Assembly: GCA_018266795.1 (NCBI GenBank)
Contig: JAFDZV010000007.1
Location: forward strand, 18,282 to 82,281
Source: Bacteroidota bacterium
Lineage (GTDB): Bacteria; Bacteroidota; Ignavibacteria; OLB7
Direction of reading: 5' to 3'
Length of the DNA: 64,000 bases
Shown piece after piece: positions 26,110-34,378 of this stretch (the stretch's first letter is position 1; each line of letters starts with the position of its first letter). Made by a program: the position numbers and the translations under genes. The notes under the pieces are model-generated. The model was given only the letters and a program-made list of their open reading frames with translations, was not told where the DNA came from and did not search any database.

Positions 26110-26564
26110 CGCTTGCCTACCGAATCGCCCGCGCCCCTTTCCCTGCACTGGATGGCGAGGGTGCGCGACTGTATGGCGGGCGTTGGAATTCACGCGGCAC
26201 TCCGTTGGTCTATGCCGCCGGTTCTATTGCCCTCGCCGTGCTGGAACTCCTGGTGCATACCGATCCCGCAACACTCCCGGCGGATCTCACCGTCTACACC
26301 ATCGAGCTTCCTGACAACATCACCATCGAACAGATATCCGGACGGAGCCTGCCGAAAGGATGGCGGAAACACCCCGCATCCATTGCCTGCGCCCGCTTCG
26401 GCGATGCCTGGGCTGCGAGCCTGAGCACACCGGCCCTGAGCATCCCATCGGCAATCGTCCCGGAGGAATACAACTACCTGATCAATCCCCGGCACCCCGA
26501 TTCCCACCTTATTCGCGTCGTACGCAAGCGCCGCTTCGCGTTCGATCAGAGGCTGCTGCAATAA
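26106..26564 (+). CDS. RES-domain toxin (NAD+-degrading type)
   Basis: 152 residues starting at TTG 26106, which overlaps the antitoxin stop (TTGA). The RES signature is clear: YRIARAPFPALDGEGARLYGGRWNSRG (conserved R26, W27, N28), Y36 and E47 in VYAAGSIALAVLELLVH, and the late NPRHPDS loop. RES toxins of Xre-RES modules deplete cellular NAD+ by hydrolysis or phosphorolysis, causing stasis that the antitoxin prevents. Translational overlap ensures antitoxin is made first. Confidence 0.92.
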   Translation: MTLAYRIARAPFPALDGEGARLYGGRWNSRGTPLVYAAGSIALAVLELLVHTDPATLPADLTVYTIELPDNITIEQISGRSLPKGWRKHPASIACARFGDAWAASLSTPALSIPSAIVPEEYNYLINPRHPDSHLIRVVRKRRFAFDQRLLQ

Positions 26565-26922
26565 TCCGGCGTTGGGACAACCGCACCAACAACCGGCAAC
26601 GCATCGCGCAGCATGCGACGCTTTCCCTTGGATGGGATTCACATCCAGGGCCGCCTCATATTCGGCTGAACGCGCCACGCCCGGGTTTGCAGCCAGCCTG
26701 AGATGACTCGCATCGGCATGGCACACTGCCTGCGCACTATCCGGTCTCGTTCCTGGCGTCCGGCCTGAAGGACACTCTGAAGAACCGGCTCTGAAGGGCT
26801 GGCCCGCAACCGAGCAATGAACACACTTCCGCCCTTCGTATCTTCCTCCCAGCCAATCCCCTTCCCGCGCGCGTGGCCCGTACAGGAACAGCCCGCACGC
26901 GCATTTCAGTAACCGACACTCG
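26565..26922. other. Intergenic region before the restriction island, no gene seen
   Basis: About 360 bases between the toxin gene and hsdM. It should contain the promoter of the restriction operon. I see no repeat, hairpin or attachment-like site in it. Confidence 0.5.
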
Positions 26923-29721
26923 ATGCCGAAGCTCTCCCTCGCGAAACTCGAACGCCATCTCTATGCCGCGGCCGATATCCTGCGCCGCGACGGCCTGGAT
27001 GCCGCCTCCTACAAGGACTATATCTTCGGCATGCTTTTCCTGAAGCGCTGCTCCGACGTCTTCGAGACCGAACGCGCCGCGGTGGTGGAGGCGAAAACCG
27101 CCAGGGGCATGGAGCTGCATGAGGCAGAGCTTCGCTACGGCGACAATCCGGACTTCTACGACGAGTTCTACGTACCCCCCACCGCCTGCTGGAGCTACCT
27201 GCAGGGGCGCCTGAACGATGCATCGGAGCCCTTCGGCAGCGTGCTGGACAAGGCACTCGGCGCGCTCAGCCACGATAACGGCTCGCTGGAACACGTGCTG
27301 GACCACATCAGTTTCATGCGCACGCAGGGGAACAAACGCATGGTCTCCGATGAGGCATGCCGCGATCTGGTGCGCCACTTCAGCAGCTATCGCCTGCGCA
27401 ATCAGGATTTCCAGTTCTCCGACCTGCTGGGCGCCGCATATGAATTCCTGATCAACATGTTCGCGGAGTCCGCCGGGAAGAAGGGGGGCGATTTCTACAC
27501 GCCGCGCGATGTGATCCGCCTGATGGTGCGCATGCTGAAGCCCACGCCCGGCATGAGCGTGTACGATCCCACCTGCGGCTCCGGCGGCATGCTCATCATC
27601 AGCCGCGAGTATATCGAGCAGTCCGGCGGCGACGCCACGAACATCCGGCTCTGCGGGCAGGTGAACGATGCATCCGCCTGGTCCATCTGCAAACTCAACA
27701 TGCTCCTGCACGGCATCCGCGGCGCCGATATCCGGCTGGAGGATACGCTGCTGCACCCGCTGCACCGGGAGGCGGGCGGGCTGGAGCGGTTCGACCGCGT
27801 GATCGCCAATCCCCCCTTCAGCCAGAACTACACGCAGGAGGGGATGGAATTCCCGGAACGCTTCCGATGGGGCTGGTGCCCCCCAACCGGCAAGAAGGCG
27901 GATCTGATGTTCGCCCAGCACATGCTTGCCGTGGCGAAGGCCAACGGCATGGTGGCTACCGTGATGCCGCACGGCGTTCTGTTCCGCGGCGGCGCCGAGC
28001 GGGAGATACGCGCCCGGTTCCTGGAGCAGGATCTGATCGAGGCGGTGATCGGGCTTCCCCCCAATCTCTTCTACGGCGCCGGCATCCCCGCCTGCATTCT
28101 GGTGATGCGCCCCAACCTGAGCGGCGAACCGGCCAACCCGAACAAGCCCCCCGAACGCCGCCGCCGGGTGCTCTTCATCAATGCGGACGCGGAGTTCCAC
28201 GCCGGGCGGGCGCAGAACTATCTGCGGCCGGAGCACGTGGAGAAGATCGCCTCCACCTTCGAGCGCTTCGCGGAGGTGCCCGGATACTCGCGCATCGTGC
28301 CGCTGGAGGAGATCGCGGGGGAGGAGAACGACTGCAACCTGAATATCCGCCGCTATGTGGATAACGCCCCGCCGCCGGAGCCGCACGATGTGCGCGCCCA
28401 CCTGGTTGGCGGAGTCCCCACGGCGGAGATCGAGACCGGGCGGCCGTTGTTCCAGGCGATGGGGTTCGATCCGCTCCACGCATTCATCCCCCGCCCCGCT
28501 GAGCCGCGCTATCATGATTTCGCGGGGGCAATCGCCGGGCGTTCGGACATCCGGCCTCTGGTTGAGAATAACCCCGGCGTTATCGCGCGCCAGGCCGCGC
28601 TGCGCGATGCCTTCACGGCCTGGTGGGAGGAGCACGCGCCGCATCTCGCGGAGCTTCCTCAGCGGCGCGATCTGAACGCCGTGCGCGCGGAGTTCCTGGG
28701 CTCATTCACCGGCGCCCTGCTCCCGCTCGGCACGCTGGACGCCTTCACGCTGGCGGGAACGGTGGCCGCCTGGTGGACCGAAACGCTCCCGGACCTGAAG
28801 ACGCTGGCGGAGAATGGCTTCGCGGGGGTGATCGAGGGATGGGCGGATGCCGTTGCCGATGCGGCCGAGGAGGATGAGCCGGGCCCCGCAGCCGCCGATC
28901 CCTTCGCGCACAAGCTGGTACGCCGCACCATGGCGGACTATCTGGAGCGCATCGCCGGCGCGAAGGGTGAGGTTGCCCGCCTGAAGGGGGAGAAGGAGGC
29001 GTTCGAGGCCACGAACGCGCCGGAGGAGACGGAGGAGGAGGATGCCCCGGCCTGGAATTATGCGAAGGAGCTGGAGAGCGGGATACGCGCGGCGAAGGGG
29101 GCGATTGCCGAACGCCTGGCTCCGGGCAGGGAGCTGGCCGCCCGGGAGAAGGCGCAGACGAAGCGGCTGAAGGGAGCGGAGAAGGTGATTGCCCTGCTGG
29201 AGGGGACGGGGCCAAGATCGATCGAGCGCGCGGTGAAGAAGGGGCTGCCGGAGGATGAACTCCGGGCGGCGCTTGCGGAGGCCAGGCGCGAGGCGGAGGC
29301 GGCGCAACGCGAGCTGCACGATCTGCGGAATGCGCTGCGCGCGCTGGAGGCCGCATGCGCGCCGGAGCACGAACGGATGCGCGCACTGCGCCAGGCGCTG
29401 GAGCCGTACGAGGCGCTGAAGAAGGGGCTGGCGGAGGCCCGCGCCGGGTACCGCAATCTGGTGAGCGACTTCGTCTTCCAGCTTCGCGCCCGCTGCGAGG
29501 CGTTCACCCCGGAGGAATCGCGCGCGCTTGTGCTGGAGCTCTTCGCCGCGGACCTCGCCGCCGGCATGGCCGGGGCCGTTGCCGAACGCCGGATGGCCGT
29601 GGGCCGCTCCATCGAGAAGCTGTGGGAGAAATATCGGGTGACGATGGAAGAATTATTCGCATCCAGAGAGGCTATTGAACGGGACATGCAGCACCTCTTA
29701 CATGAACTCAAATACCAATGA
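26923..29721 (+). CDS. hsdM: Type I restriction-modification methyltransferase subunit with long C-terminal extension
   Basis: 932 residues, far above the 480-530 usual for HsdM. Residues 1-150 are the N-terminal HsdM domain (LERHLYAAADILRRDGLDAASYKDYIFGMLFLKR). Residues 165-480 are the N6-adenine methyltransferase: SAM motif DPTCGSGGM at D216 and catalytic NPPF at N296. After ~residue 560 comes a helical, Glu/Ala/Arg-rich extension with long coiled-coil segments (residues ~680-830) up to the terminal KYRVTMEEL. It methylates adenine in a target defined by HsdS, protecting host DNA. Its stop overlaps the hsdS start by ATGA. Confidence 0.93.
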   Translation: MPKLSLAKLERHLYAAADILRRDGLDAASYKDYIFGMLFLKRCSDVFETERAAVVEAKTARGMELHEAELRYGDNPDFYDEFYVPPTACWSYLQGRLNDASEPFGSVLDKALGALSHDNGSLEHVLDHISFMRTQGNKRMVSDEACRDLVRHFSSYRLRNQDFQFSDLLGAAYEFLINMFAESAGKKGGDFYTPRDVIRLMVRMLKPTPGMSVYDPTCGSGGMLIISREYIEQSGGDATNIRLCGQVNDASAWSICKLNMLLHGIRGADIRLEDTLLHPLHREAGGLERFDRVIANPPFSQNYTQEGMEFPERFRWGWCPPTGKKADLMFAQHMLAVAKANGMVATVMPHGVLFRGGAEREIRARFLEQDLIEAVIGLPPNLFYGAGIPACILVMRPNLSGEPANPNKPPERRRRVLFINADAEFHAGRAQNYLRPEHVEKIASTFERFAEVPGYSRIVPLEEIAGEENDCNLNIRRYVDNAPPPEPHDVRAHLVGGVPTAEIETGRPLFQAMGFDPLHAFIPRPAEPRYHDFAGAIAGRSDIRPLVENNPGVIARQAALRDAFTAWWEEHAPHLAELPQRRDLNAVRAEFLGSFTGALLPLGTLDAFTLAGTVAAWWTETLPDLKTLAENGFAGVIEGWADAVADAAEEDEPGPAAADPFAHKLVRRTMADYLERIAGAKGEVARLKGEKEAFEATNAPEETEEEDAPAWNYAKELESGIRAAKGAIAERLAPGRELAAREKAQTKRLKGAEKVIALLEGTGPRSIERAVKKGLPEDELRAALAEARREAEAAQRELHDLRNALRALEAACAPEHERMRALRQALEPYEALKKGLAEARAGYRNLVSDFVFQLRARCEAFTPEESRALVLELFAADLAAGMAGAVAERRMAVGRSIEKLWEKYRVTMEELFASREAIERDMQHLLHELKYQ

Positions 29722-30959
29722 GCGACACAACAGATTTGTTTCCTGAAGTCCCGCTCGGATCGATCCTTGATCTTGAATACGGCGCACCATTACCAGACAA
29801 TGCCCGTACTAATCACGGCTACCCCGTGTACGGTTCGAATGGGATAATAGGCCGGCATTCCAGTTATTTAGTCAATGGCCCGGGAATTATCGTAGGCCGG
29901 AAGGGCTCCGTTGGCGCATCCTGTTGGAGCTTCGAATCGTTTTGGCCAATTGACACCACATTCTATGTTGTCCCGAAGGATGACAACTCGCAACGTTGGA
30001 TTTATTGGCTGCTCAATTATGTCGATTTCAAGAAGCTTGATGCCGCGACCGGCGTTCCAGGACTCAATCGTAACGACGCATACGATGTGAGTATCCATGC
30101 GACAGAGCCTCACGAACAACATCGCATCGCCGCCGTTCTCGACACCATCGCCGCCGCCATCGCCAATGCCGAGGCGGTAATCGCGAAGCTTCGGCAGATT
30201 CGCTCCGGGCTGCTGCACGACCTGCTGACGCGCGGCATCGACGAGAACGGGGAGCTGCGCGATCCGGTGGAGCATCCGGAACAGTTCAGAGAGACCGAGG
30301 TCGGATCAATACCCAACGAATGGAATGTTCTGGGCATACTTGACATTGCCTCAAATGATCGTCAGGCCATCCTAACTGGCCCATTTGGTGCAGAGCTCGG
30401 TCACAACGATTTTGTGAGAGAGGGAATTCCTCTCCTTCGCATTGGCAATGTCCAAGCCGGCTACATCGACTTTTCGGACCTCCTGTTTGTTTCCCAAGAG
30501 AAGGCTCTCGCACTGAATAGATATCGAGTCCAACCCGGGGACCTCCTATTTGCTCGACAAGGTGCAACTACCGGCAGAAATGCCCTTGTGCCTGATTCCG
30601 TCGACGGGTTTCTGATTAACTATCACATCATTCGAGTGGCAGTGGACCGAACAAAATGTGAGCCGATATTATTGCATGCGATTTTTAACAGCGAAACTGT
30701 TCAACGCCAGATCAATCGTGACAAAGGACGGGGCACACGAGAAGGAATCAACTCACACGAAATTGCGTCGCTACGCTTCGCCCTGCCGCGAATCGATGAG
30801 CAACAACGCTGCCTGACAGTCCTCAACGCATTATCCACTGACATCGAGCACGAAGAACTTTCACTCGCAAAACTCCGCTCTCTCAAGGCCGGCCTGATGG
30901 ACGATCTGCTCACCGGCCGCGTGCGAGTGCCGGAGGATTGCAGCGTGGAGGCAGCGTGA
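29718..30959 (+). CDS. hsdS: Type I restriction-modification specificity subunit
   Basis: 413 residues with the two-repeat HsdS layout. The first target-recognition domain (residues 1-140, LGSILDLEYGAPLPDN... PGIIVGRKGSVG) is followed by a conserved helix (AAIANAEAVIAKLRQIRSGLLHDLLTRG). The second domain (residues ~190-360, FGAELGHNDFVREGIPLLRIGNV... LLFARQGATTGRNAL) is followed by the second helix (IEHEELSLAKLRSLKAGLMDDLLTGRVRVP). It recognises the bipartite target for HsdM and HsdR. The recognition domains are lower in GC than the conserved helices, as usual for recombining TRDs. Confidence 0.93.
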   Translation: MSDTTDLFPEVPLGSILDLEYGAPLPDNARTNHGYPVYGSNGIIGRHSSYLVNGPGIIVGRKGSVGASCWSFESFWPIDTTFYVVPKDDNSQRWIYWLLNYVDFKKLDAATGVPGLNRNDAYDVSIHATEPHEQHRIAAVLDTIAAAIANAEAVIAKLRQIRSGLLHDLLTRGIDENGELRDPVEHPEQFRETEVGSIPNEWNVLGILDIASNDRQAILTGPFGAELGHNDFVREGIPLLRIGNVQAGYIDFSDLLFVSQEKALALNRYRVQPGDLLFARQGATTGRNALVPDSVDGFLINYHIIRVAVDRTKCEPILLHAIFNSETVQRQINRDKGRGTREGINSHEIASLRFALPRIDEQQRCLTVLNALSTDIEHEELSLAKLRSLKAGLMDDLLTGRVRVPEDCSVEAA

Positions 30960-31737
30960 TGCCCGTACCGATTCCCTCCTGGAGCGCCCAGGGCTTGCTC
31001 CCTCCGGTGGACCCAGCAGGGCAACCCGGCCGGACCCTGTTCCCCGGTTCCCCGCCACGGCCGGGCGGCAGGAGCCGCCGGAGCGTATCTTCCTCCGGCT
31101 GCTACCGGCCGGCCGCGCTATCTCATGATCGAGTACCCGGAGCCGCTGGAGGCGTTGTAGCGGCGCGGCATCGGCGGGCCATGCGTTCCGCGCCCGGTTG
31201 CCGGCGGCCGGGCGATGCGCCCGCGCCGCGCTTGAAATGATGCGCGCCGTGCTGTATACAACGGTATGAAGCCCGGCCTGTTCCTTCACTATTCCCTGCG
31301 ATTATCACATGAACAGTCACAACGGACCACCCGCGTCATTCTCCCGCACGAACGGTGCCACCGAATGCCCGGCGCCGGCTTTTCCGCGGCAATGAATGAA
31401 TCCGCGAAGGCAACTGTATACCTGAGAGACCCGGATACCAAAGCCATCCCTCAATTGTCATCTTGAGGGAGCGAAGCGACCGAAAGATCTCGCATTCGCT
31501 GATTGTGCGATGCGCTTCGCAGGCCTTCGGCTCTTCCACCTCGCGGAGTTTACACTGAGCTTGTCGAAGTGCTCGGTGTCAGGATGACATCCCGGCAGTG
31601 AATTGCCACCGATGGATTGCAGGTCGGTCAAGTATATAGTTGCCTCGTCGAATTGTCCGCCTCCGCTCTATTCACCCGGCTATCCACGAATTCCGGCACA
31701 GCCGGCATATCACATATATTACTGCATCCAGCTCAAC
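30960..31737. other. 778-base gap inside the restriction island
   Basis: No intact gene is visible. A 93-codon frame begins at ATG 30959, overlapping the hsdS stop (TGATG), but it is Pro/Arg/Gly-rich and matches nothing; a fragment in another frame around 31100-31160 looks weakly protein-like, so this may be a decayed gene. The right part holds the 134-bp element at 31456-31589 and the presumed promoter of the next gene. Confidence 0.5.
31456..31589. repeat. 134-bp element with 11-bp terminal inverted repeats
   Basis: Ends are TGTCATCTTGA and TCAGGATGACA (one mismatch as inverted repeats). The interior contains GAGCGAAGCGACCGAAAGATCT and GAGCTTGTCGAAGTGCTC, word patterns I recognise from widespread short dispersed repeats in many bacterial genomes (TGTCATCCTGAGCGAAGCGAAGGATCT-type). 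Non-coding, probably a MITE or REP-like element inserted between hsdS and the cargo genes. Confidence 0.6.
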
Positions 31738-32559
31738 ATGAATGCATCAGCATACACAGCATGGGTGGAACAGGCGTTCTTCAATGTAAAGGCGGCGCTC
31801 TTTCAACGATCCGCATGGGAGAAGCCGATTCCCATCAACGAAGAGCTTGTCAGGAATGCCATGGCCGAGGGAATGAAACTTGCTCGTTCCGAAAAAGCCA
31901 ATTCAGTGGCAATTGAAGTAAATGCGCCATGGCACGAGCGCCCGGACATTTGTGGTTCCACATCTCCCCTTGGTAGAGGGCGCCCGGTGCAGCACGATTT
32001 CGGTATATGGGATGGGAACGAACTTCGATTGGCATGTGAGGTGAAATGGTTGAAGAAACGTGACCACGCATCAGTCATGCGGGATCTCTGGAAGCTCGCG
32101 TTGACGCATGGTGCAAGGAATTCTGAGAGGGACTGCTGCCGGACCTTCATCATTATCGGCGGAGATACGGGCGCATTTGAAGAGACGCTCAGGGAGCTAG
32201 ACAAACTATATGGAGTTACTCTCGAATGGCCGCCGCAGGGTGGCAACACCCCCCTCCCCGGCCCAACGGTAATTGATTTTACCGTTGCGCTGAAAAAAGA
32301 TGTGCGCCCGTTGGCAAGTGTGCTGGCACGAAGACAGGCATACCACCGGCACCCTGAAGCCACATTTGGCCAACTGCGATGCTCGGTGCTCGATCATGCA
32401 TGGATCACCCGAACGCATACCCAGTGGAAGATCGCACTCTGGGAACTGGACTTTCACAGCCCATGCCAGCGGAGTTTGATCGACTGGACCGAGTTGGAGC
32501 AGCACGTTCAGAAAATCCGCGAACCGGAGCGGAACCGGCCGGCGGACTCACCCAGGTGA
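31738..32559 (+). CDS. Putative PD-(D/E)XK nuclease of unknown family in the restriction island
   Basis: 273 residues from ATG 31738. I do not recognise the full-length family. Residues 55-103 fit a PD-(D/E)XK core: E60 in SVAIEVNAPWHERPD, D87 in VQHDFGIWD and E101-x-K103 in LACEVKWLKKRD, with hydrophobic strands around them. A following region (SERDCCRTFIIIGGDTGAFEETLRELDKLYG) could be the next strand-helix unit. The gene looks lower in GC than hsdM or hsdR. It precedes the DUF262 protein by 124 bases. Inference: a restriction-associated nuclease or a degraded-nuclease accessory factor. Confidence 0.5.
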   Translation: MNASAYTAWVEQAFFNVKAALFQRSAWEKPIPINEELVRNAMAEGMKLARSEKANSVAIEVNAPWHERPDICGSTSPLGRGRPVQHDFGIWDGNELRLACEVKWLKKRDHASVMRDLWKLALTHGARNSERDCCRTFIIIGGDTGAFEETLRELDKLYGVTLEWPPQGGNTPLPGPTVIDFTVALKKDVRPLASVLARRQAYHRHPEATFGQLRCSVLDHAWITRTHTQWKIALWELDFHSPCQRSLIDWTELEQHVQKIREPERNRPADSPR

Positions 32560-32683
32560 AGACTGGTTCAGGAATTGAGCGCTTTCGGCACCCGCCATCT
32601 CCGGGGCGATCCGGAATGCGTCACGTTGCCCCGGCATGGCTCGTTGAATGATAACAGTTCATACGTACAAGGTTCAACATCCA

Positions 32684-34378
32684 ATGAAAAATCAGAAGCA
32701 AACCATCCGTAAGATTACCGGCTTCCTCAACAATCCTGAGGAGGACGGCGGTTTCTGGCTGCCGAATATTCAGCGGCCGTTTGTCTGGAGCGAGGAGCAG
32801 ATCTGCAGATTGTTCGATTCGATTCTGCGCGAATATCCAATCAGCACGCTGCTTGTCTGGAAGACCACCAGCGGAATCCGTCGCCGCAAATTCATCGACA
32901 ACTGGAAGGACACCCTTCGCCTGAGTGACTTTCATGTTATGCCGGATGGCAAACGCAAGTGCCTTGTGCTCGACGGCCAGCAACGTCTTCAAAGTTTGTT
33001 CATTGGCCTTCATGGCAGTTTCAACGGGAAGGAACTCTACTTCGACATTTTGAGCGGTGAGGTTGCAGCACCGGACGATGTTAAATACAGGTTCCGGTTT
33101 CTGGATTCAGCGGCCGTTTCATTTCCCTGGACAAGGTTCAAGGATTTGGTGTTTACTGAAAAGAGGAAACGGGAGACTGTGACATCGCTGGAAGAGAGAG
33201 CGGGACGAGAGCTCCTGCATGGCGAACGAAACAGAATCGAGGACCATATTGACCTCGTGGACCGAACGTTCAAGATGGAGGAGATCGTCACATATCAGGA
33301 GCTGGACAGCATCGACAATCCGCTGCTCTATACCGAGAATGACGTAGTGGAGGTTTTTATTCGGGCGAACTCCGGCGGCACCAAGCTCGGGAAGTCCGAT
33401 CTCCTTTTCTCGCTGTTGAGCGCACGTTGGGATATCGCCGATGAAAAGATGGAGGATCTGCTCGAGTCGCTCAACCAGCATGGTTTTGCCTTCGATCGGG
33501 ACTTTGTCCTGAAAACCGCTCTGGTATTGCTCCGGCAGGGAGCGCGCTATGAGGTGGAGAAGTTCCGGAAGCCGGGTGTGCGTGAGGATGTTGAGCTGCA
33601 ATGGAACAGGATTGCCGAAGCACTTCAGGATGTGCTGGATTTTGTTCGCGGGAAGACATATATCCAATGCGACAAGGCTCTGCCGACGTATCTGGTTCTG
33701 ATACCGCTCGCTCATCTCCGCTATCACTACCCGGCCGCGTGGAAATCGGCACGCGATATAGATACGTATCTGCTGCGATCGTCACTTGCCGGAGCATTTG
33801 GCGGCCAACCCGATAGTATGCTGGACGTGTTGACGAGAAAGACGGATGAACTGGAACGGTTCGACATTGATGAAGTTTTCGGACAGATCCGGTCGCAAGG
33901 CCGCAGCCTCGAGCTGACTGAGGATCGCCTCTGGCAGATGGGATATCAGTCGAACAATATCCACCTGTTATTTAATCTGTGGTATCGTGGATTCAATCAC
34001 ACTCCTGCATTCGACAACAACATGCCGCAGATCGATCACATTTTCCCGGTCAGTCTCCTTCGGAAAGAGAAGGCGGTAAACCCCAGTACCGGCCGCCGGG
34101 ATGTGGTGAGATACAAGGAACCCACACGTAATCAACTGGCCAACTGCATGTTGTTGACGCGTGCGGAGAACGGCGCCGGCGGCAAGGGTGACACGTCGCC
34201 GGCCGAGTGGTTCGCGGACAAGCCACAGGAATATCTGGAACAGCATCTTATCCCGAACGACTCTGCACTATGGACCATTGAACGATTCGAGGATTTCGTC
34301 GAGGCACGGAAGGAGTTGATTCGCGAGAAGTTCAGATACCTGCTTATTCCAACATCGACAACAGCAACAACCTCATGA
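32684..34378 (+). CDS. GmrSD-like type IV restriction protein (DUF262 plus DUF1524/HNH)
   Basis: 564 residues from ATG 32684; ATG 32648 would add 12. The N-terminal half is DUF262: FWLPNIQRPFVWSEEQI, the nucleotide-handling motif DGQQR at 97-101, and FIRANSGGTKLGKSDLLFS. The C-terminal region has the DUF1524/HNH nuclease signature: D451-H452 in QIDHIFPVS, then RNQLANCMLLTRAENGAGGKGD. In GmrSD and BrxU such proteins cut modified phage DNA using NTP hydrolysis. Here GmrS- and GmrD-like halves are one chain. It lies between hsdS and hsdR and overlaps hsdR by ATGA, so it is translated with the type I system. Confidence 0.88.
   Translation: MKNQKQTIRKITGFLNNPEEDGGFWLPNIQRPFVWSEEQICRLFDSILREYPISTLLVWKTTSGIRRRKFIDNWKDTLRLSDFHVMPDGKRKCLVLDGQQRLQSLFIGLHGSFNGKELYFDILSGEVAAPDDVKYRFRFLDSAAVSFPWTRFKDLVFTEKRKRETVTSLEERAGRELLHGERNRIEDHIDLVDRTFKMEEIVTYQELDSIDNPLLYTENDVVEVFIRANSGGTKLGKSDLLFSLLSARWDIADEKMEDLLESLNQHGFAFDRDFVLKTALVLLRQGARYEVEKFRKPGVREDVELQWNRIAEALQDVLDFVRGKTYIQCDKALPTYLVLIPLAHLRYHYPAAWKSARDIDTYLLRSSLAGAFGGQPDSMLDVLTRKTDELERFDIDEVFGQIRSQGRSLELTEDRLWQMGYQSNNIHLLFNLWYRGFNHTPAFDNNMPQIDHIFPVSLLRKEKAVNPSTGRRDVVRYKEPTRNQLANCMLLTRAENGAGGKGDTSPAEWFADKPQEYLEQHLIPNDSALWTIERFEDFVEARKELIREKFRYLLIPTSTTATTS

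Noticed and set aside
26737..28644. 635-codon minus-strand frame opposite hsdM
   Set aside because: Antisense of a clear methyltransferase; no family resemblance.
30959..31240. Small frame overlapping the hsdS stop (TGATG)
   Set aside because: The overlap looks like coupling, but the product is Pro/Arg/Gly-rich and matches nothing; left as a possible decayed gene only.
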